Of a stretch of 64,000 nucleotides of DNA, positions 36,842 to 43,666 are shown piece after piece (position 1 is the first letter of the stretch; every line of letters begins with the position of its first letter). The DNA is taken from NCBI RefSeq assembly GCF_003386095.1, contig NZ_QREG01000019.1, positions 1 through 64,000 of the forward strand, given 5' to 3'. The stretch comes from Marinoscillum furvescens DSM 4134 (GTDB taxonomy: Bacteria; Bacteroidota; Bacteroidia; Cytophagales; Cyclobacteriaceae). The notes beneath the pieces were generated by a model. That model was not told the origin of the DNA, did no database searches, and saw only the letters and a list, made by a program, of their open reading frames with translations. Position numbers and translations under genes: made by a program.

Positions 36842-37159
36842 ATGGCAGTAGAAGTCGTAACCGATGAAGAATTCAAAAATAAGTTGCAATCTGATGAAAA
36901 AGTGGTGGTAAAGTATTTTGCCGACTGGTGTGGAAACTGCCGCTTGTTTGCTCCCAAATACAAGCGCCTGTCCAATGACGATCGCTTTGAAGGGGTAAGC
37001 TTTCTGGATGTAAACGCGGAGAAAAACACTGAAGCACGCAAAGCAGGAGGGGTGACCAACCTTCCATATTTTGCCATTTTCAAGAACGGCGAGCTGGTAG
37101 AAGGGTTTGCCGGTAGCAAGGAAGATGCGGTAGTGGAGCTGATTAGTAAGCTGAACTAG
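36842..37159 (+). CDS. Cytoplasmic thioredoxin-family protein
   Basis: 105 aa from the ATG at 36842; the 22-residue upstream extension is not conserved in character. The active site is FADWCGNCR (Cys30 and Cys33) with the cis-Pro region VTNLPYFAIFKNG. The CGNC pair differs from the common CGPC, which may shift the redox potential. No signal peptide. Ends at a strong terminator. Confidence 0.9.
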   Translation: MAVEVVTDEEFKNKLQSDEKVVVKYFADWCGNCRLFAPKYKRLSNDDRFEGVSFLDVNAEKNTEARKAGGVTNLPYFAIFKNGELVEGFAGSKEDAVVELISKLN

Positions 37160-37179
37160 TACTTAGATCATCAGTTGTA

Positions 37180-37236
37180 AGGTATGAAAAGGCTGTCTGA
37201 CAAGTGTATGCTTGTGGGGCAGCCTTTTTGATTTTT
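37180..37236 (+). terminator. Terminator of the thioredoxin gene
   Basis: AAAGGCTG..TGACAAG pairs with CTTGT..GCAGCCTTT around a short TGTATG loop, with mismatches in the middle, followed by a T-rich stretch. It closes the thioredoxin transcript. Confidence 0.75.
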
Positions 37237-37417
37237 TTACAAGGTTTAGTTGCCAAGGAAGTGTCACATTGAGCCTGTCGAAATGTAAGACCCTTCCCCC
37301 TGTTAATCATCATTAAAATGTTTTTGGTGTCTTTAACCTTCTAAAATAAGCTAGACCTTATCCTTTGATGTACTTTTTACTCTTGCTTTTATTGCTGTGA
37401 CGTTTAGTAATATCCCC
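37237..37417. other. Gene-free spacer with dispersed-repeat-like motif
   Basis: No gene seen. The stretch TCACATTGAGCCTGTCGAAA near 37264-37283 looks like a dispersed repeat that I recall from other Bacteroidota genomes, but a search of the full genome is needed to prove copies. The rest is AT-rich. Confidence 0.35.
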
Positions 37418-37676
37418 CATGTCGCGTTGTTTACTAATATTGGCAGTAAAGTGGTTTCCATGGTTTGTTGCATGCTAATCATGTTGGTGATTAAGTCTCC
37501 ATGGTTTATAAACTGCTCACCATGGTAGTAGTACATCCTCCATGGCGGAGGTAATCCACTCCATGCCAGTCATGGAGCTCCAGTAGCCGGGCATGACGGA
37601 GTAAAATTTGGCATGTATGTAAAATAATCACCATGACAGAATAATATTTGGCAAGGATGTTGTGGGAATCGGCATG
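37418..37676. repeat. Degenerate array of CATG-anchored 20/21-bp units
   Basis: CATG (mostly CATGG) recurs at 37418, 37459, 37480, 37500, 37521, 37541, 37562, then after a 9-bp unit at 37571, 37592, 37612, 37632 and 37673, with decayed copies at 37439 and 37652. Spacing alternates 21, 20, 21, 20, 21, 20, 21 in the first part. The sequence between anchors varies, so this is not a simple satellite. Reading frames are broken by the 20-bp units, which argues against coding. Spacing equals about two helical turns, so the anchors face the same side of the DNA. Confidence 0.75.
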
Positions 37677-37771
37677 GAGGGGTGTGATGACCCGCGCCCC
37701 TGTTGATCTTGTGGCCAACATGTGGGAGGCTGTTAGGTGAAGAGTCACCACCCTTGCTAGTCCGAGTTTGC

Positions 37772-37798
37772 GTGGCTGTAGGTGACAACACCTACAGC
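37772..37798. repeat. Perfect hairpin (REP-like)
   Basis: CTGTAGGTG and CACCTACAG form a perfect 9-bp stem around ACAA. It is not followed by a T-run, so a terminator role is unlikely. It sits between the CATG array and the partial tRNA copies and resembles an intergenic palindromic repeat. Confidence 0.5.
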
Positions 37799-37853
37799 GG
37801 CAATGCTTTCACAAACCTTTCCTGTCTCGCCGATTGTAGGGCCTGCCACGGCA

Positions 37854-37980
37854 TGGCAGGGATTCCTGCGGAAGAACCGCTGAACGAGCTTTTGCAGATT
37901 GGAAAGTGTAAAATGAGAATAGAAGAATAAGGGCATAAAAAAAGGCATCCAATTTCTTGAATGCTTTTTTGAGGTCCCAA
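37854..37980 (-). pseudogene. Partial tRNA-Cys copy 1 with decayed terminator
   Basis: The 24 bp at 37874-37897 repeat the tRNA-Cys segment from T-arm to anticodon loop (38156-38179) with one mismatch. The preceding GGATTC of the T-arm is also present but separated by an 8-bp insertion. To the right, a decayed copy of the tRNA terminator and of the tRNA 3' end (GAGGTCCCAAG near 37971) can be seen. The 5' half of the tRNA is missing, so this is not functional. Confidence 0.7.
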
Positions 37981-37996
37981 GCTGGGATTCTCCTGT

Positions 37997-38033
37997 AAGC
38001 CTGTCTCGCCGACAGGCAGGCCTGCCTGACGGC
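37997..38033. repeat. GC-rich palindromic element
   Basis: CCTGTCTCGCCGACAGG forms a 6-bp hairpin with a TCGCC loop, followed directly by GGCAGGCCTGCC, a second palindrome. A related but decayed copy lies at about 37827-37860. Both precede a partial tRNA-Cys copy. Similar elements are likely dispersed in the genome. Confidence 0.5.
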
Positions 38034-38034
38034 A

Positions 38035-38107
38035 TGGCAGGGATTCCTACGGAAGAACCGCTGTACGAGCTTTTGCAGATTGGAAAGTGAAATGAAGGAA
38101 GTACATA
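38035..38107 (-). pseudogene. Partial tRNA-Cys copy 2
   Basis: Positions 38055-38078 are identical over 24 bp to the functional tRNA-Cys (38156-38179). As in copy 1, GGATTC of the T-arm is separated from it by an 8-bp insertion (CTACGGAA here, CTGCGGAA in copy 1), which would disrupt the T-loop. The flanks shared with copy 1 extend on both sides (CATGGCAGGGATTC on the left, ATTGGAAAGTG on the right). So the two copies arose by duplication of one already altered copy. Confidence 0.7.
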
Positions 38108-38137
38108 AAAAAAGGCATCCAAAACTGGATGCCTTTT
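38108..38137 (-). terminator. Terminator of tRNA-Cys
   Basis: AAAGGCATCCA and TGGATGCCTTT pair around a short loop. The left flank is a run of A on the plus strand, giving a U-tract on the minus-strand transcript directly after the tRNA 3' end. Confidence 0.85.
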
Positions 38138-38138
38138 G

Positions 38139-38209
38139 AGGTCCCGAGCGGATTCGAACCGCTGTACGAGCTTTTGCAGAGCTCTGCCTAGCCACTCGGC
38201 CACAGGACC
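38139..38209 (-). tRNA. trnC: tRNA-Cys (anticodon GCA)
   Basis: On the minus strand the acceptor GGTCCTG pairs with CGGGACC (one G-U) and leaves U as discriminator, the identity base of tRNA-Cys. The D-arm is GGCC-GAGTGGCTA-GGC, the anticodon stem GAGCT/AGCTC closes the loop CTGCAAA with anticodon GCA, and the T-arm contains GGTTCGAATCC. The length of 71 nt is normal for tRNA-Cys. CCA is not encoded. Confidence 0.95.
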
Positions 38210-38336
38210 TAATAAAACTTCTGGCCTCTTCCTCGCCAGATTGCGGGGGCAGGCCTGTTCTGCAAATTTAAGCAATCACCAGTAGGTTGCTGAGTGCCTT
38301 ATCGTTTTGCAGGTGCAAATTAAATAAGAAAGAAGG

Positions 38337-38366
38337 TAAACCGGAAGGCTTTTGCCTTCCGGTTTT
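38337..38366 (-). terminator. Terminator of rpsA
   Basis: AAACCGGAAGGC and GCCTTCCGGTTT form a perfect 12-bp stem with a TTTT loop, about 10 bp downstream of the rpsA stop codon on the minus strand. Confidence 0.85.
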
Positions 38367-38375
38367 ATGAAAATA

Positions 38376-40466
38376 TTAAGAATCTTTAGACTCTTCTTTG
38401 CTATCGGCTGATTCTGAAGCACTTTCGTCAGCTTTCGCTTCTGATTTTTCTTCAGTTTTAGCCGCTTCCTTCTTAGGAGCTGCTTTTTTAGCAGGCTTAG
38501 CTGCTGCTTCTTCCATCTTTTCTTTTAAAGCTGAAAGTGCATCAAGATCACCTAGAGTAGATTTCTCAGACTCATTGTTGATCTTATTGAGCGTGTTGCC
38601 TTTGCCTTTAGGGGCAGCTTTCTTCTTAGGAGCTGCAGGTGCTGGTTGCTCAGCGCCTTCTTTCCATGTAGAAGTGTGGGAGAGAACGATGCGCTTGTCA
38701 TCTTTAGAGAACTCCAGCACTTTGAAGTCTAGCGTTTCTCCTTCTGATGCGTTGCTACCGTCTTCTTTCTGAAGGTTCTTAGAAGATACATGTCCTTCGA
38801 TACCGTAAGGTAGCTCAAGGATTGCTCCTCTGTCGTTTTTAGAGATTACCGTACACTTGTGTACAGAGCCTCTGGTAAATACTGTCTCGAAAGTATCCCA
38901 AGGGTTCTCCTCAAGGTGCTTGTGGCTAAGTGCAAGACGTCTGTTGTCTACGTCTAGTTCCATTACCACTACTTCCAATTCGTCATTTACTTTCACAAAC
39001 TCAGAAGGGTGCTTGATCTTCTTGGTCCAGCTAAGGTCAGATACGTGTACCAATCCGTCGATACCTTCTTCCAACTCGATGAACAAGCCAAAGTTGGTCA
39101 GGTTACGAACGATACCTGTATGCTTAGTGCCTACAGCGTACTTAGTAAGTACATCTTGCTTCGTCCAAGGATCTTCAGTAAGCTGCTTGATGCCGAGTGA
39201 CATCTTGCGCTCGTCTCTGTCGATTGTAAGGACTACAGCTTCCAGTTCGTCGCCTACGTTGATGAAATCCTGAGGATTTCTCAAGTGCTGTGACCATGAC
39301 ATCTCAGATACGTGGATGAGGCCTTCTACACCAGGGATAATTTCAAGGAATGCACCGTAATCTGCTACGTTTACGATCTTACCTTTCACTTTAGAGCCAA
39401 CATCGATGCCAGCATCCAAAGAATCCCAAGGATGAGCAGTAAGCTGCTTCATACCAAGTGAGATACGCTTCTTGTCATCGTCAAAGTCAAGTACTACTAC
39501 ATTGACTTTCTCGTCAAGGTTAAGCACTTCTTCTGGATGATTGATACGACCCCAAGAGATGTCTGTGATGTGGAGGAGACCATCTACACCACCAAGATCG
39601 ATGAATACACCGAAGTTGGTCATGTTTTTGATCACACCTTCCAGTACTTGTCCTTTCTCCAGGTTTTCGAGGATTACTGCTTTTTGCTTCTCGATATCCT
39701 TTTCGATCAGGACTTTGTGAGATACTACTACGTTATCGTTAGCGTAGTTGATCTTCACTACTTTCACTTCCATTTTCTTACCTACAAAAACATCAAAGTC
39801 TCTGATAGGCTTCACGTCGATTTGAGAACCAGGAAGGAAAGCTTCTACTCCGTAAATATCTACGATAAGACCACCTTTGGTTCTTCTCTTCACCATACCG
39901 TCGATCACCAGGTCTTCGTCCAGAGCTTTCTGGATGTTTTCCCATGCTTTTACGATTTTGGCTTTTCTACGAGAAAGTACCAACTGGCCGTTAGCATTTT
40001 CCTGCTCTTCTACGTAAACTTCTACTTCGTCACCAGGCTTGAGGTCTTCCAGGTCTCTGAATTCAGAGAGCGAAACCAATCCGTCTGATTTGAAGCCGAT
40101 GTTTACAATCACATCTCTGTTGGTGATACCTACTACAGTACCAGTCATTACTTCTTTCTCAGAGATCTGATTGAGAGTAGACTCATAAAGCGCTTCCATT
40201 TTCTTACGGTCTGCTTCTGAGTACTCTTCGCCAAATCCATCGTCACTGGCTGTGTCCCAGATGTCCGCTTCAGATTCAGCTATAGGAGCTGCTACTTCAG
40301 GAGTTTTTGCCTCTTCTTTGAAAGGCTGCTCTTTCGCTGCTTTTACAGGCTCCTCTTTTTTCTCCTCAGCAGCTGGCTCTGCAGGCGCTGATTCTTTTGG
40401 AGCCTCTTGAGACTCCTTGGCTTGAGCTTCCTGGTTTTGAAGCTCTTCTTTTTTTTCTTCTGCCAT
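38376..40466 (-). CDS. rpsA: 30S ribosomal protein S1
   Basis: 696 aa, longer than the E. coli protein (557). Residues 1 to about 75 are a Glu/Ala/Lys-rich extension. Six S1 (OB-fold) repeats follow between about residues 100 and 610, with recurring signatures such as GTVVGITNRDVIVNIG, GVIKNMTNFGVFIDLGGVDGLLHITDI, GKIVNVADYGAFLEI and GIVRNLTNFGLFIELEEGIDGLVHVSDLSW. The tail of about 85 residues is Lys/Ala-rich and then acidic. S1 helps mRNAs bind the 30S subunit. Such N- and C-terminal low-complexity extensions are usual in this phylum. Confidence 0.95.
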   Translation of the reverse strand: MAEEKKEELQNQEAQAKESQEAPKESAPAEPAAEEKKEEPVKAAKEQPFKEEAKTPEVAAPIAESEADIWDTASDDGFGEEYSEADRKKMEALYESTLNQISEKEVMTGTVVGITNRDVIVNIGFKSDGLVSLSEFRDLEDLKPGDEVEVYVEEQENANGQLVLSRRKAKIVKAWENIQKALDEDLVIDGMVKRRTKGGLIVDIYGVEAFLPGSQIDVKPIRDFDVFVGKKMEVKVVKINYANDNVVVSHKVLIEKDIEKQKAVILENLEKGQVLEGVIKNMTNFGVFIDLGGVDGLLHITDISWGRINHPEEVLNLDEKVNVVVLDFDDDKKRISLGMKQLTAHPWDSLDAGIDVGSKVKGKIVNVADYGAFLEIIPGVEGLIHVSEMSWSQHLRNPQDFINVGDELEAVVLTIDRDERKMSLGIKQLTEDPWTKQDVLTKYAVGTKHTGIVRNLTNFGLFIELEEGIDGLVHVSDLSWTKKIKHPSEFVKVNDELEVVVMELDVDNRRLALSHKHLEENPWDTFETVFTRGSVHKCTVISKNDRGAILELPYGIEGHVSSKNLQKEDGSNASEGETLDFKVLEFSKDDKRIVLSHTSTWKEGAEQPAPAAPKKKAAPKGKGNTLNKINNESEKSTLGDLDALSALKEKMEEAAAKPAKKAAPKKEAAKTEEKSEAKADESASESADSKEESKDS

Positions 40467-40483
40467 AATAAATAAATGACTCT

Positions 40484-40515
40484 ACGATACGCCCTTTTCC
40501 CTAGAGTCATGAGGA
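40484..40515 (-). promoter_or_regulatory. Leader hairpin upstream of rpsA
   Basis: On the minus strand GACTCT and AGAGTC form a 6-bp stem enclosing an A/G-rich loop about 18 bp before the rpsA start codon. S1 autoregulates through its leader in other bacteria; a similar role here is only a guess. Confidence 0.3.
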
Positions 40516-40751
40516 AAAGAGGTTTGGTTTAAAAGATGTGCCTGGCATTGGCCAAACACCCATTCACCCGAATGGAGGCGCAAAGGTAGTGGAAAAAGGT
40601 GAAGAGTGGAAACAATGTGCTGGTGATAAATGAATGAAAATCAATGGTTTTCGTAGGTCACAACAGTCTTACCGGATATGGCCCGTGGTTTTGTATGAAA
40701 AATGCTAATTTCGACCTAAGAAAAAGAACCCTAAAACGACTACTACCCAAA

Positions 40752-42443
40752 ATGAAAAACCTCGTTATTCTCACGCTTATTTTCCTAATGTTATCCTGTG
40801 TGCCCAAGGTGGAGCAGGCCGATCTGATACTTCGTGGAGGCACCGTGTATACCCTCGATGAAACGCAGCCCACTGCAGAAGCCATCGCTATCAAAAATGG
40901 CGAGATCGTGAAAGTAGGTGCTTTTGCTGATGTGGAAGACCTGCTAGGGGATAGTACACGTGTGATCGAGCTAGAGGGGCGTTACGTATACCCGGGCTTT
41001 GTGGAAGGACATGCGCACATAATGGGGATCGGTGCCAATCTGATCAATGTAGACCTCATGGGTGCCAAAAGCTATGATGAGGTGATAGCGTTGGTAAAAG
41101 AACGCGCCGCTCAAACTCCAGAAGGTCAGTGGATCGTAGGCCGCGGTTGGCATCAGGACAAGTGGGACCAACTGCCCGAAGGGATGTTTAATGGATTTCC
41201 CACTCACCACAAATTGAGCGAGGCAGTACCTAATCATCCGGTGTATTTGAAACATGCCAGCGGTCATGCCAGCCTGGTGAATGCCCGTGCTTTGGCAGCA
41301 GCCGATATCACGAAAGATACGCCACATCCTGATGGTGGTGAGGTGTTTAAAGACGTCAGTGGACAGCCGACGGGACTCCTTAACGAAACGGCAAGCACCC
41401 TGGTGTCGGAGATTATACCCAAAGAGACGACTGAGCTAAAGCGAAAAAAACTACAGATGGCTATTGAAGAGTGTCTGAAAAACGGAATTACTGCATTTCA
41501 TCAGGCCGGGTCGCAAGCTGATGATATCGCTGTGTTTGAAGAGTTTGCTCAAAACGACCAACTCAAGCTGCGCATGCACGTGATGCTCACGGGTAGGGAT
41601 ACCACCCTGTTAGATGAATACTTCGAAAAAGGACCACAGATAGGGCTGTATGACAACTATCTCAACATCCGCTCGATCAAGCTTTATGCAGATGGGGCGC
41701 TGGGTTCGCGTGGCGCCTGGCTTTTGGAGGAGTATAGCGATGCCCATGGCCAGCATGGCCACAACGTGATGCCGATGGAAGCTATTGCTGAGGTGGTGGA
41801 TAGAGCCATTCAAAACGGCTTTCAGGTGTGTACGCATGCCATTGGTGATCGGGCCAATCGTGAGGTGTTGGATATCTATGAAGAAGCATTTGAAAACTAT
41901 CCGGATCGCTCCAGGGATCATCGTTTTCGCATAGAGCATGCACAGCACATTCACCCAGAAGACATTCCCCGGTTTGCGGAGCTGGGCGTAATTCCTGCTA
42001 TGCAGGCGATTCACATGTCATCGGATCGTCCATGGGCTATCGATCGGCTAGGTAGAGAACGCATCGAAAATGGAGCCTACATGTGGAGTGAACTGATCGA
42101 TCAGGGCTCTATGATTGTCAATGGCACTGATGCTCCTGTGGAGCCGGTGAGTCCGCTGGCCAGCTTCTATGCTTCGGTAAGCCGAAAAACACTGCAGGGA
42201 ACGCCCGATGGAGGCTATGAGCCTACTCAGAAAATGACTCGTGAAGAAGCACTAAAATCCTATACGCTGTGGGGAGCCTATGGTGCTTTTATGGAAGATC
42301 GTACGGGCAGCATAGTGGCGGAGAAACTTGCGGATTTCACCATTCTCGATCGGGACATCATGACGATACCGGAAGAAGAGATTTTGGATGCCAAAGTGGT
42401 GATGACTGTAGTAGGAGGTAAGGAGGTTTACGAAGAGAATTGA
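40752..42443 (+). CDS. YtcJ-like metal-dependent amidohydrolase, lipoprotein
   Basis: 563 aa from the ATG at 40752, chosen because it gives a lipoprotein signal peptide (MKNLVILTLIFLMLSC); an earlier in-frame start would add 36 residues. Amidohydrolase-3 motifs are present: FVEGHAHIMG (metal-binding HxH), YADGALGSRGAWL, CTHAIGDRANREVLD, RIEHAQHI and NGTDAPVEP (final Asp). These enzymes hydrolyse C-N bonds in substrates such as formylated or acylated amines. The exact substrate is unknown. As a lipoprotein it would act in the periplasm or at the surface. Confidence 0.87.
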   Translation: MKNLVILTLIFLMLSCVPKVEQADLILRGGTVYTLDETQPTAEAIAIKNGEIVKVGAFADVEDLLGDSTRVIELEGRYVYPGFVEGHAHIMGIGANLINVDLMGAKSYDEVIALVKERAAQTPEGQWIVGRGWHQDKWDQLPEGMFNGFPTHHKLSEAVPNHPVYLKHASGHASLVNARALAAADITKDTPHPDGGEVFKDVSGQPTGLLNETASTLVSEIIPKETTELKRKKLQMAIEECLKNGITAFHQAGSQADDIAVFEEFAQNDQLKLRMHVMLTGRDTTLLDEYFEKGPQIGLYDNYLNIRSIKLYADGALGSRGAWLLEEYSDAHGQHGHNVMPMEAIAEVVDRAIQNGFQVCTHAIGDRANREVLDIYEEAFENYPDRSRDHRFRIEHAQHIHPEDIPRFAELGVIPAMQAIHMSSDRPWAIDRLGRERIENGAYMWSELIDQGSMIVNGTDAPVEPVSPLASFYASVSRKTLQGTPDGGYEPTQKMTREEALKSYTLWGAYGAFMEDRTGSIVAEKLADFTILDRDIMTIPEEEILDAKVVMTVVGGKEVYEEN

Positions 42444-42510
42444 CGCGAGGTACTGATTTTTCGGCTTTTGTGGATACGTTTGCCCTCCGGTACCTTAATC
42501 GTATACACCA

Positions 42511-43527
42511 GTGCTAATAGAGGAATATTTTTCGCTTAAAGATCATCATACTTTTCACCTGGATGTCTATGCCAACTTTAAGGCATCCATAGCGCAACCA
42601 GAAGACCTGGAGGAGCTGTTTAATACACCAAAGTACAAGAACAAAAAGAAGCTCGTACTCGGTGGAGGGTCCAACTTGCTCTTTACGCGTAATTTTCTGG
42701 GGATGGTGATCAAAATGGAAATCAAAGGCATCAAAGTAGAGGAAGAAGGTGGGGATTCGGTGCTGGTGAGCTTCGGTGCCGGTGAAAACTGGCACCAGTG
42801 CGTGCTCTGGGCGATAGAGGATGGCTATGGAGGCATCGAAAACCTGTCGCTCATCCCCGGTACTGTGGGTGCGGCACCCATGCAAAACATTGGTGCTTAT
42901 GGTGTGGAGATCAAAGAAGTCTTTCACTCGCTGGAGGCATACGAAGTGAAAACTGGCAAGATTGTACGCTTTTACAAAGAAGACTGCAAGTTTGGCTACC
43001 GTTATTCCATCTTCAAAGGCCCACGGCGCGATAAGTACATCATCACCAAAGTATACCTAAGGCTATCGAAAAAACCGGAGTATAACATTTCATATGGCAA
43101 CCTCAAAGAAACTCTGGAAGCCATGGGGGTAGAGGAGCTTAACCTAAAAGATGTGAGCCAGGCGGTGATTGACATCCGTCAGTCTAAGCTACCCGACCCA
43201 GCGCAGATTGGCAACGCCGGCAGCTTTTTCAAAAACCCTATGGTGACCAACGACTATTTTGATGCACTGCGAGCGGCATTTCGTAAGATCCCGGGTTTTC
43301 CTGTGGATGACAGGCATACCAAAGTGCCTGCAGCATGGCTCATAGACCAGAGTGGCTGGAAAGGCCATAGACGTGGAGCAATCGGTGTGCACGACAAGCA
43401 AGCCCTCGTACTCGTAAACCATGGAGGTGGCGATGGGAAAGACCTCCTACAGCTTTCTAAGGACATTCAAGAATCCGTCTACAAAAAGTTTGGCGTGCAG
43501 CTGGAACCTGAGGTGAATGTGGTGTGA
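42511..43527 (+). CDS. murB: UDP-N-acetylenolpyruvoylglucosamine reductase
   Basis: 338 aa from a GTG start. FAD-binding motifs are LGGGSNLLFT (about residues 50-59) and LSLIPGTVGAAPMQNIGAYG. The catalytic serine lies in GNAGSFFKNP (about residue 237) and the C-terminal Glu in LEPEVNVV. The enzyme reduces the enolpyruvyl group to form UDP-MurNAc. It is of the type I (E. coli-like) size. It has a 67-bp spacer from the amidohydrolase and may share its transcript. Confidence 0.95.
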   Translation: MLIEEYFSLKDHHTFHLDVYANFKASIAQPEDLEELFNTPKYKNKKKLVLGGGSNLLFTRNFLGMVIKMEIKGIKVEEEGGDSVLVSFGAGENWHQCVLWAIEDGYGGIENLSLIPGTVGAAPMQNIGAYGVEIKEVFHSLEAYEVKTGKIVRFYKEDCKFGYRYSIFKGPRRDKYIITKVYLRLSKKPEYNISYGNLKETLEAMGVEELNLKDVSQAVIDIRQSKLPDPAQIGNAGSFFKNPMVTNDYFDALRAAFRKIPGFPVDDRHTKVPAAWLIDQSGWKGHRRGAIGVHDKQALVLVNHGGGDGKDLLQLSKDIQESVYKKFGVQLEPEVNVV

Positions 43528-43666
43528 TTTGTAGCGAATTCATTGGTTTTAGGATGAAAGTACCTGGATTTCGTCTAAACTATCCGTCATATCGAATATG
43601 AGTGTTTAGCATTGCATCATAATGGTTGCATGTGCATTTTGCGCGTTGAATTGCCAATTAATGCAT

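Noticed and set aside
37418-37676. CRISPR or simple satellite at the CATG array
   Set aside because: The conserved part is only 4-5 bp with variable filler, so it is neither repeat-spacer nor a uniform satellite.
37351-38275. Several open frames on both strands in the repeat/tRNA region
   Set aside because: They run through the CATG array, tRNA fragments, the intact tRNA and hairpins, have no RBS, and encode low-quality sequence.
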